Shown here: piece by piece, positions 1 to 5,201 of the stretch
How the letters are laid out: each line of letters begins with the position of its first letter
How positions within the stretch are numbered: the first letter of the stretch is position 1
Source of the DNA: Pseudomonas sp.
Lineage (GTDB): Bacteria > Pseudomonadota > Gammaproteobacteria > Pseudomonadales > Pseudomonadaceae
Direction: 5' to 3'
DNA length: 11,338 nt
NCBI GenBank assembly: GCA_029239415.1
Contig: JAQZAY010000100.1
Location: 1-11,338 of the forward strand
The notes under the pieces: generated by a model
Told to the model about the DNA's origin: nothing
Seen by the model: the letters and a program-made list of their open reading frames with translations, nothing else
Databases searched by the model: none
Position numbers and translations under genes: made by a program

Positions 1-495
1 GCGATCGACACGGTGCCGGCGCCGGTGCGTACCCAGCTGGTGACCTTGCTGGCCAACGCCATCGGCAACCAGGGGCTGGTCAAGGGCCAGTTCCAGGACC
101 TGCGCGATGGTGCGCATCCACGCACTGCGGAGGAAATCGCCGCGACCAACACGCTCAAGACCGGCGTGCTGTTCAGCGCGATCATGGACATGGTGTGCCT
201 GATCGGCAACGCCCGGCCCTCGGTGCACCGGGCCCTGCAGGCGTTTGCCCTGGAGCTGGGCCAGGCTTTCCAGCTCTATGACGACTTGCGCGACCGCGAC
301 CCGGCCACCGGCAAGGACCAGGGCAAGGATGACGGCAAATCCACCTTCGTCGCCCTGTGCGGCGAGGTCATGGCGCACGAGCGTCTGCAGGAGCACCTGG
401 CCCGGGCCCAGAGCCAGCTTGGCCACGCATTCGAGTGCGACCTGCCGATCGGACGCTTCCTGCAGCTCATTTTCGCCCGGGCGACCCGTTGCTGA
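1..495 (+). CDS. Isoprenyl diphosphate synthase (polyprenyl synthetase family), 3' part
   Basis: The frame is open from the first base, so the start lies outside the window; 164 C-terminal residues are present, about half of a usual family member. The family condenses isopentenyl diphosphate with an allylic diphosphate to make geranyl-, farnesyl- or geranylgeranyl diphosphate in the cytoplasm. Visible hallmarks are the KTGVLFSA stretch, which matches the family KT-x-x-LF motif. The second aspartate-rich motif follows (FQLYDDLRD, positions about 265-297), with the usual GKDxGKDDGKSTFV lysine/aspartate stretch after it that helps bind magnesium and diphosphate. Chain length cannot be read, because the determining residues near the first aspartate motif are missing. 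It ends 13 bp before the convergent gene at 509. The GTG at position 13 is internal, not a start. Confidence 0.82.
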   Translation, partial: AIDTVPAPVRTQLVTLLANAIGNQGLVKGQFQDLRDGAHPRTAEEIAATNTLKTGVLFSAIMDMVCLIGNARPSVHRALQAFALELGQAFQLYDDLRDRDPATGKDQGKDDGKSTFVALCGEVMAHERLQEHLARAQSQLGHAFECDLPIGRFLQLIFARATRC

Positions 496-508
496 GCCAC
501 CGCGTCCC

Positions 509-958
509 TCAAGGCAGGGCCGTCAGTGCCTGCTGCAACTGTTCAAGGTCGGCGAAGCGCTGTTCCCGGGCCACCTGGCCGTCCTTGAGTTCCAGCCATT
601 GCACGCTGTCGCGGTCGCCCGCATAGCGCTGCGCTACCTGGCCATCACGGTCTAGCAGGATACGGTAGCGGGCCGAGCGCATCGCGGGCAGCATGACCCA
701 TTTCGCGGGTGCCGGCATCATGGCGATGTCTGCCACGAACACCACGCCATGCGCATCCAGGAATCCCTCGGGCTTGTCTTGCACCGCGCTGTTGACCAGT
801 CGCGCGCTGGACATGCTGCGCGCGATCAACAGCACGCGGGTGCTGCCGTCGAGGCTGTAGGCCCGGTCGAACTGGTCCTGCAGGGTCCAGGGCGCGGTGT
901 CTGCCGCGCTGGCGTTGGCGCCGAGGGCACCGAGCAAAACAAGGATGAAGCCTTTCAT
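509..958 (-). CDS. Small exported protein of unknown function, possibly thioredoxin-like fold
   Basis: This 149-residue protein begins with a typical Sec signal peptide (MKGFILVLLGALGANASAAD, likely cut after an Ala near residue 19), so it should be periplasmic. The mature part starts WTLQDQFDRAYSLDGSTRVLLIARSM and contains a VVFVADIAMMPAP segment and an YRILLDRDGQVAQRY strand. This layout recalls thioredoxin-fold proteins such as the YtfJ family, but no CxxC redox motif and no cysteine is present in the mature chain. A thiol redox role is therefore not supported. The Shine-Dalgarno signal before the ATG is weak (AGAG about 10 bases upstream). The gene is convergent with the isoprenyl synthase and divergent from the DUF1264 lipoprotein. 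It is a real gene by codon use and signal peptide; the fold assignment is only a suggestion. Confidence 0.7.
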   Translation of the reverse strand: MKGFILVLLGALGANASAADTAPWTLQDQFDRAYSLDGSTRVLLIARSMSSARLVNSAVQDKPEGFLDAHGVVFVADIAMMPAPAKWVMLPAMRSARYRILLDRDGQVAQRYAGDRDSVQWLELKDGQVAREQRFADLEQLQQALTALP

Positions 959-1119
959 GGCATGCCGCTCTGTCGGGAAGTGGCTAAACCTTAGTCACCC
1001 GCGCGGCCGCTGCCAAGCCTGGATAGCGGGCCAGGCGCTGCAAAAAGATCAAACTTTCCGCCGCGCCTGGTTTCTCCTGCATAACCCCTTCGATGGTTTC
1101 AGGCACAGAGGACTCAGGC

Positions 1120-1923
1120 ATGTTTGGCAAGGCACTCGCGGTAGGCGTCACCCTGTCACTGGTGGGCTGCAGCGGCTCCGACACCCGCTCGCCGACCGAC
1201 CTGCCGGGCGCGCCCAAGACCGCCGAGACCCGCGCCCTCGAGCTCGGCGCCCAGGCCCTGCAGTCGCAGCCGCCTATCCAGGCCCTCAACGCGTACCTCG
1301 ATGGTTTCCACTTCTACAACGGTCATCCCCAGGTGCAGATGGAAGCGCACCACTACTGCGCCGTGCTTAACGAAGAAGTCATCCAGTGCGCGATCTACGA
1401 TGGCAACACGGCCCAGGCACGCCTGATGGGCGTGGAATACATCATCAGCGAACGGCTGTTCGCCGGCTTGCCGGCCAAGGAGAAGTCCTTGTGGCACAGC
1501 CATGCCCATGAGGTGAAGTCTGGTTCGCTGGTCGCGCCAGGCATCCCGGTCGTCGCCGAAAACCGCCTGATGGCCAAGCTCGCCAACACCTATGGCAAGA
1601 CCTGGCACACCTGGCACACCGACCAGGACAAGGCGCTGCCGCTCGGGATGCCGCAACTGATGATGGGCTTTACCGCCGACGGCCAGGCCGACCCGGCGAT
1701 GGTGCGCCAGCGAGACGAGCGCCTGGGCATCGACAGCAAGGAACTGCGCGCGGCGCGTGCCGATATCAAGCCCAACCCCGTGCAGCCGGGCGCCGACAGC
1801 TGGCAGTCCGGCAAGGTCGTGCAGATCGAGGACAGCACCGGTCACACCCATTTGCATCGCCGTCCGGCGACCCCCGAGGACAGCAATGCCCGCTCGCCTT
1901 CGACCTCGAAGCCGCAGCCCTGA
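1120..1923 (+). CDS. DUF1264 / OBAP-family lipoprotein
   Basis: The product has 267 residues. Residues 1-17 form a lipoprotein signal (MFGKALAVGVTLSLVGC) with lipobox LVGC, so Cys17 should be lipidated and the protein anchored in the envelope. The ATG at 1120 is preferred over an in-frame ATG at 1093 because AGAGGA sits at 1107-1112, seven bases upstream, and because this start makes the lipobox fit. Residues about 55-170 carry the DUF1264 signature shared with plant oil-body-associated proteins: ALNAYLDGFHFYNGHP, then EAHHYCAVLNEEVIQCAIYD, then a WHSHAHEV histidine cluster (residues 125-132) and WHTWHTD (162-168). The biochemical role of the family is unknown. The histidine clusters could bind metal, but that is inference. 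The tail after about residue 225 is proline- and serine-rich and looks disordered. It is the first gene of a block of four. Confidence 0.88.
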   Translation: MFGKALAVGVTLSLVGCSGSDTRSPTDLPGAPKTAETRALELGAQALQSQPPIQALNAYLDGFHFYNGHPQVQMEAHHYCAVLNEEVIQCAIYDGNTAQARLMGVEYIISERLFAGLPAKEKSLWHSHAHEVKSGSLVAPGIPVVAENRLMAKLANTYGKTWHTWHTDQDKALPLGMPQLMMGFTADGQADPAMVRQRDERLGIDSKELRAARADIKPNPVQPGADSWQSGKVVQIEDSTGHTHLHRRPATPEDSNARSPSTSKPQP

Positions 1924-1953
1924 ACCGACAACCCTGCAACCCAGGAGATCACC

Positions 1954-2196
1954 ATGAAGCAAGACGATATCCCGCAAGTCCGTCACACCGGCGACAAGAC
2001 GCCTGATCCGGTGTCGTCCGAACAGGCCCAGAAAGGCCAGGTCCGTGATTCGGACGAGCCGGTGCTGGAGCGGCCTGACCCGGATACCGAGACCGTCGAC
2101 AAGGTCATCACCCCAACCTCGATCAAGGAAAAGGAAGACGAGGCCCGGGAGATCGAGGAGCGCCTGGCCGAGAACGAGCGTCTGCGCAAGCGCTGA
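1954..2196 (+). CDS. Small charged hypothetical protein
   Basis: This 80-residue, strongly hydrophilic protein has no signal peptide or membrane segment. The first half is rich in Asp, Pro and Thr (for example DEPVLERPDPDTETVDKV). Residues about 57-80 (SIKEKEDEAREIEERLAENE and on) should form one charged helix or short coiled coil. AGGAGA at 1943-1948 lies five bases before the ATG, a strong ribosome-binding site. The gene starts 30 bp after the DUF1264 lipoprotein stops, so the two are probably co-transcribed. I do not recognise a named family. Low-complexity charged proteins of this kind are common among stress-related genes of Pseudomonas, but its function is unknown. Confidence 0.75.
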   Translation: MKQDDIPQVRHTGDKTPDPVSSEQAQKGQVRDSDEPVLERPDPDTETVDKVITPTSIKEKEDEAREIEERLAENERLRKR

Positions 2197-2236
2197 CCGC
2201 GTCAGTGCCTGGGCGACCGGCGACGGGCGCTCGATC

Positions 2237-2276
2237 CGCTGCGACAACGCCGGGACGGCACATGAATGTCGCAGCG
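2237..2276. repeat. 10-bp inverted repeat between small-protein gene and cupin gene
   Basis: CGCTGCGACA at 2237-2246 is the exact reverse complement of TGTCGCAGCG at 2267-2276, with a 20-base spacer. In RNA this would be a GC-rich hairpin. No T-run follows, so it is not a classical terminator. It lies in the longest gap of the gene block and ends 22 bases before the cupin ATG. It could be an attenuating or stabilising mRNA structure, or an operator. This is a sequence observation only. Confidence 0.5.
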
Positions 2277-2298
2277 ACGTGAGAAAAGGTAGCCAGTC

Positions 2299-2796
2299 AT
2301 GAATCCACAACTGTTGTACTTCAAGGATGACGGCAAAACCCCCAATAGCGCCCTGCCGGTGGTGCTCTACCGCCGCTTCCTGGCCGAGGCATCCGATCAG
2401 GCTGGCGCCTTCGAGGCACTGTTTGCCCGTCACCAGTGGCGCCCGAAATGGCGCGCCGGCATTTTCGACTTCCACCATTACCACTCCACCGCCCACGAGG
2501 CGTTGGGCGTGGCCAGCGGCAGCGCGCGAGTGAGGCTGGGCGGCGAGTCCGGGCAGTCGCTGGAGCTGGCCGCAGGCGATGTGCTGGTACTGCCGGCTGG
2601 CACGGGCCACCGCTGCGAGCAGGCCAGCGACGACTTCCTGGTGGTCGGCGCCTATCCTGCCGGACATGATGCCTATGACCTGCAGCGCCCCGGCACGGCC
2701 AACCACGCGGCCTCAAAGGAGCGCATCGCCCAAGTGCCCAAGCCCCAGGCGGACCCGGCGACCGGGGTTGCCGGGGCACTGATGCAAGCCTGGTAG
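2299..2796 (+). CDS. YjlB-like cupin-domain protein
   Basis: This 165-residue cytoplasmic protein has one cupin beta-barrel. Motif 1 fits the consensus G(X)5HXH(X)4E(X)6G exactly: Gly54, His60, His62, Glu67, Gly74 (HYHSTAHEALGVASG). Motif 2, G(X)5PXG(X)2H, is GDVLVLPAGTGH. The two His of motif 1, Glu67 and the His of motif 2 are the usual metal ligands, so metal binding is likely. The overall layout (QLLYFKDDGKTPNSALPVVLYR at the start) matches the YjlB family of unknown substrate. The family is often annotated only as 'cupin', and no reaction can be assigned. AAAAGG at 2284-2289 precedes the ATG. It follows the 80-residue gene by 102 bp and precedes the Rho-N-like gene by 39 bp. Confidence 0.87.
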   Translation: MNPQLLYFKDDGKTPNSALPVVLYRRFLAEASDQAGAFEALFARHQWRPKWRAGIFDFHHYHSTAHEALGVASGSARVRLGGESGQSLELAAGDVLVLPAGTGHRCEQASDDFLVVGAYPAGHDAYDLQRPGTANHAASKERIAQVPKPQADPATGVAGALMQAW

Positions 2797-2835
2797 GGCT
2801 TGGCCCTTCAAACCACTGGACCAGAGGTGATCGTC

Positions 2836-3216
2836 ATGCCACAAGGCAGCAAGGACAAGTACACCGCCGAGCAGAAGCGCAAGGCGCAGCACATCGAGCA
2901 ATCCTACGAGGACAAGGGCGTGCCCGAGGACGAGGCCGAGGCCCGGGCCTGGGCCACGGTGAACAAGCAGTCCGGTGGCGGCGAGAAGGCCGGTGGCTCG
3001 GGCAAGGGCACCTCCAAGGCCAGCAAGCAGAGCGCCAAGTCCGACTCGGCCAAGCGTGCCGCCAAGACCCGGGCCGGGCACTCGCGTGGCTCCAGTGAAT
3101 CACTCGAAAGCCAGACCAAGGAGAGCCTGATGAAGGAAGCACGCAGCAAGGACATCGCTGGGCGCTCGCGCATGACCAAGGCCCAGCTGGTCGAGGCATT
3201 GCGCAAGCACCACTGA
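2836..3216 (+). CDS. Basic protein with Rho-N/SAP-like C-terminal motif
   Basis: The product has 126 residues. The ATG at 2836 follows AGAGGTGA (2823-2830) at good spacing; an in-frame TTG at 2800 lacks such a site. Residues about 1-45 (GSKDKYTAEQKRKAQHIEQS and on, ending AWATVNKQSGGG) are a conserved block found in small Pseudomonas proteins often labelled 'plasmid stabilization protein'. Residues about 46-90 are low-complexity Lys/Ser/Gly/Ala. The last 33 residues (ESLMKEARSKDIAGRSRMTK then AQLVEALRKHH) match the Rho termination factor N-terminal helix-extension-helix pattern, a nucleic-acid-binding motif. DNA or RNA binding is a fair inference from that motif and the basic linker; the 'plasmid stabilization' label has no support here. 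It is the last gene of the four-gene block, followed by a GC-rich hairpin. Confidence 0.83.
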   Translation: MPQGSKDKYTAEQKRKAQHIEQSYEDKGVPEDEAEARAWATVNKQSGGGEKAGGSGKGTSKASKQSAKSDSAKRAAKTRAGHSRGSSESLESQTKESLMKEARSKDIAGRSRMTKAQLVEALRKHH

Positions 3217-3229
3217 GGCCGCGATGCAG

Positions 3230-3261
3230 GGCAGGGTGCCGATCCGGGGTCGGCGCCTGCC
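3230..3261 (+). terminator. GC-rich hairpin after the Rho-N-like gene, possible terminator
   Basis: GTGCCGA at 3236-3242 pairs with TCGGCGC at 3250-3256 around a 7-base loop. The stem continues with GGCAG (3230-3234) against CTGCC (3257-3261), leaving one bulged G. It starts 13 bases after the stop codon at 3216. There is no immediate T-run, so intrinsic termination is uncertain; it may act with Rho or simply stabilise the 3' end. Confidence 0.4.
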
Positions 3262-3288
3262 GTGGCACCAAAGGAAGCTGCCCAGGCT

Positions 3289-3318
3289 TTGTCGATTGTT
3301 CTCTATCAATGCTATCGT
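3289..3318 (+). promoter_or_regulatory. Weak sigma-70-like promoter candidate for the BNR lipoprotein
   Basis: TTGTCG (3289-3294) and TATCGT (3313-3318) are separated by 18 bases, in an AT-richer stretch than its surroundings and about 50 bases before the ATG at 3369. Both boxes are imperfect. The candidate is supported mainly by its place after a terminator-like hairpin and before a gene with its own ribosome-binding site. Confidence 0.25.
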
Positions 3319-3368
3319 CACGTGTTTCCAGACAGCGCCGCAGACCGCCTGCAAACATGGAGCGATAC

Positions 3369-4589
3369 ATGGCTTGCTGCAAAAGACTCGTGTTCATGGC
3401 GCTTGCCAGCCTTGCGCTGTGCGCCTGTGACGACACCTCGACGCCGTCGGTAGACACTACCGGGCGCTTCCCGCATTGCATCGAGCAGGCGCGCCATGAC
3501 AGCTGCTTCGAGCTCAACAACGCCAGTGACGTGCAGTACTCCACCCTGCAACAGAACCCTGAGCGCTTCACCATCGATGCCAATGGCTTGCCTGTGGCGG
3601 TGCAGCTGGTGTGGGGGTCGGATTTCTTCAACAGCATCACACCGGACGACCATGGCCGCGTCGTCGCGGTAGGTGGGCCGCGCCTGCAGTTGAGCGAGGT
3701 GTCGGGCGAGGTCGCCTCGCCCTGGCAGACCCAGCGTTTCAGCGAATATGGCGACGTGTTGCGCGCCGCCACCTGGGCCCAGGACGGCACCGCCTACGCG
3801 GTGGGCAGTCACGGGGTGATCCTGGCCCGTGCCCCGGGCCACGAGGGCTGGGAGCGCCACAACCAGGTCTTCACGCGGGGCGACGATCCTGCCCTCAAGG
3901 CGCTGGAGTTCGACGGGGATGCCTACGGCGTGGCCATCGCCGATGCCCGGCACGCGGTGATTGTCGGGGAAGAGCGCATTTTGCGGACCCAGGACGGCGG
4001 CCTGCACTGGAAGCGCGTGCCGTATCCGCTCAAGGACATTGCCCTGCAGGACGTGCAGTTCGTCGATGCTGACACTGGCTGGGCAGTCGGCTCCGCAGGT
4101 ACCCTGCTGCGCTCGCAGGACCAGGGCAGGACCTGGCGCCAGGTGCAGGCGCCGCTGGCCGCCGCGCACCTGATGGGCCTGGACTTCAGCGACCCGCGGC
4201 ACGGTTGCGTTGCCGGTGGCTATAACGTCTGGTGCACCTCCGACGGCGGCACCTTATGGCAGCAAGGCGTACTCGACCTGCCGCTCGACCTGAACCTGTC
4301 CGGGCGTGTCGGTTTCACCCGGGTACGCTTCCAGGATGCCAGCCATGGCTGGCTGGTCGGCAAGGATGGCCTGGTGATGCGTACCGCCGATGGCGGTCGG
4401 CACTGGCAGTATGTCACCCACTTGAGCCGGCTGCAGGGTCAGACGCTGACCCGTGCCGAGCTGTGGGGGCTGACCATCGCCGATGGGCGGGTCTGGGCCG
4501 CAGGCATCGGCTGGACGGGCGACCAGGCCTACGGCAGCAATTCATCGAGGTCTGGCGGATTGGTGGTCTCCTGGCCCATCGGGCATTGA
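3369..4589 (+). CDS. YCF48/BNR-repeat lipoprotein (beta-propeller)
   Basis: The product has 406 residues. The start at 3369 has GGAG at 3359-3362 and gives a compact lipoprotein signal (MACCKRLVFMALASLALCAC, Cys20 lipidated). In-frame ATGs at 3309 and 3357 would add an arginine-rich extension and lack a better ribosome site. Four Asp-box motifs (S/T-x-D-x-G-x-x-W) are visible: RTQDGGLHW (206-214), RSQDQGRTW (248-256), CTSDGGTLW (289-297) and RTADGGRHW (338-346). Between them come repeats such as FVDADTGWAVGSAGTLL, typical of YCF48/Hcf136-like seven-bladed propellers. Plant and cyanobacterial relatives help photosystem II assembly. Here a role in envelope protein assembly or ligand binding is only a guess. 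Asp-Asp follows the lipidated Cys, which in enteric bacteria would favour the inner membrane; Pseudomonas uses somewhat different rules. The last 48 bases overlap the convergent gene. Confidence 0.85.
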   Translation: MACCKRLVFMALASLALCACDDTSTPSVDTTGRFPHCIEQARHDSCFELNNASDVQYSTLQQNPERFTIDANGLPVAVQLVWGSDFFNSITPDDHGRVVAVGGPRLQLSEVSGEVASPWQTQRFSEYGDVLRAATWAQDGTAYAVGSHGVILARAPGHEGWERHNQVFTRGDDPALKALEFDGDAYGVAIADARHAVIVGEERILRTQDGGLHWKRVPYPLKDIALQDVQFVDADTGWAVGSAGTLLRSQDQGRTWRQVQAPLAAAHLMGLDFSDPRHGCVAGGYNVWCTSDGGTLWQQGVLDLPLDLNLSGRVGFTRVRFQDASHGWLVGKDGLVMRTADGGRHWQYVTHLSRLQGQTLTRAELWGLTIADGRVWAAGIGWTGDQAYGSNSSRSGGLVVSWPIGH

Positions 4590-4904
4590 AGACAGCCCGG
4601 CATGCCAGTCTGCATAGGGTGTATTGACGACCATGCGCCGGTTGAGATCGGCCGCGCCATCGTTCCACCACACCGGCCCGCGCTCGCCCAGGGCGATCTT
4701 GGCCGCATCGACGGCCGCGCGCGCAGCTCGCAGGCGCGGGGCGTCGTCTGCGGCCTTGGCCTGTTTCACCTCGCGTCGGGCGGCCATCAGCTGGTCGACC
4801 AGAGCCTGGCGCACATCCTCGGCCAGTGACGGATCGCTGCAGCGCCACAGCCGGCCCCGAACCACGAAATAGCGGCCGTCAGGGGTAGCGGGGTATTTCG
4901 ACAT
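4542..4904 (-). CDS. Conserved hypothetical protein (TPDGRYFVVRGRLWR family)
   Basis: This 120-residue cytoplasmic protein has no signal peptide or membrane segment. It has three parts: a conserved head (TPDGRYFVVRGRLWRCSDPS), a charged alanine-rich helical middle (residues about 30-73), and a conserved GERGPVWWNDGAADLNRRMV plus NTPYADWHAGL block. I recognise this arrangement from small uncharacterised proteins present in many proteobacteria; no function is known to me. The start is firm: AAAGGAGA (4911-4918, read on the minus strand) lies six bases before the ATG. The final 16 residues or so (SSMPDGPGDHQSARPR) come after the usual conserved end and are encoded where the gene overlaps the BNR lipoprotein gene. 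They may be a local extension. It is divergent from the alcohol dehydrogenase operon. Confidence 0.8.
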   Translation of the reverse strand: MSKYPATPDGRYFVVRGRLWRCSDPSLAEDVRQALVDQLMAARREVKQAKAADDAPRLRAARAAVDAAKIALGERGPVWWNDGAADLNRRMVVNTPYADWHAGLSSMPDGPGDHQSARPR

Positions 4905-4993
4905 GGAGTGTCTCCTTTCACTGCGCTTGCTGGCTCGCGCGATGTAGCAGCTGACCGCGAGAAATAGCCTATGTTCATCGGTCGTGGTCAGCC

Positions 4994-5009
4994 TGACACA
5001 GGTGTGTCA
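4994..5009. promoter_or_regulatory. Perfect 16-bp palindrome, probable enhancer (UAS) for the sigma-54 regulator
   Basis: TGACACA (4994-5000), GG, TGTGTCA (5003-5009) is a perfect inverted repeat with 7-base arms. Related GACAC half-sites recur at 5017-5021 and in a full TGACACA at 5043-5049. The palindrome lies about 120 bases upstream of the -24 element at 5130, the normal distance for sigma-54 enhancer sites. The nearby enhancer-binding protein gene (8946-10889) is the obvious candidate ligand, but the pairing is inferred. Confidence 0.6.
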
Positions 5010-5127
5010 TCCCTGGGACACCTGCGTCGCCAGTGCATCGGATGACACATGAAGCGTCCGGCGCCAGTCATCCTTCAGTGGATCGCCGAGGGCTCTGGCA
5101 CAGTGCTTTCAGTCCGGCCGCGTGTCT

Positions 5128-5144
5128 TTGGCACAGGCGTTGCT
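5128..5144 (+). promoter_or_regulatory. Sigma-54 (-24/-12) promoter of the alcohol dehydrogenase operon
   Basis: TTGGCACAGGCGTTGCT matches the sigma-54 consensus (TGGCAC-N5-TTGCW) at essentially every position. GG at 5130-5131 and GC at 5142-5143 are separated by exactly ten bases. Transcription should begin near 5155, giving a leader of about 47 bases before the ATG at 5202. This supports 5202, not the upstream in-frame ATG at 5049, as the translation start. Confidence 0.85.
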
Positions 5145-5201
5145 CTCTCTGAAGTGCCCACCACCAGGTTGCGGCCACTAATAAGAATCGGAGAGAGCAC
5201 G

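Noticed and set aside
1093..1119. Upstream ATG for the DUF1264 lipoprotein
   Set aside because: The start at 1120 has AGAGGA at ideal spacing and yields a normal lipoprotein signal.
1156..2706. 516-codon open frame on the minus strand
   Set aside because: It spans antisense across three separate genes that have ribosome sites and family motifs.
5044..5127. IHF-binding site between the palindrome and the sigma-54 promoter
   Set aside because: No stretch fits the IHF consensus well enough to report.
5049..5201. Upstream in-frame ATG adding 51 residues to the alcohol dehydrogenase
   Set aside because: The extension contains the sigma-54 promoter and would bury the signal peptide; the ATG at 5202 has a good ribosome site.
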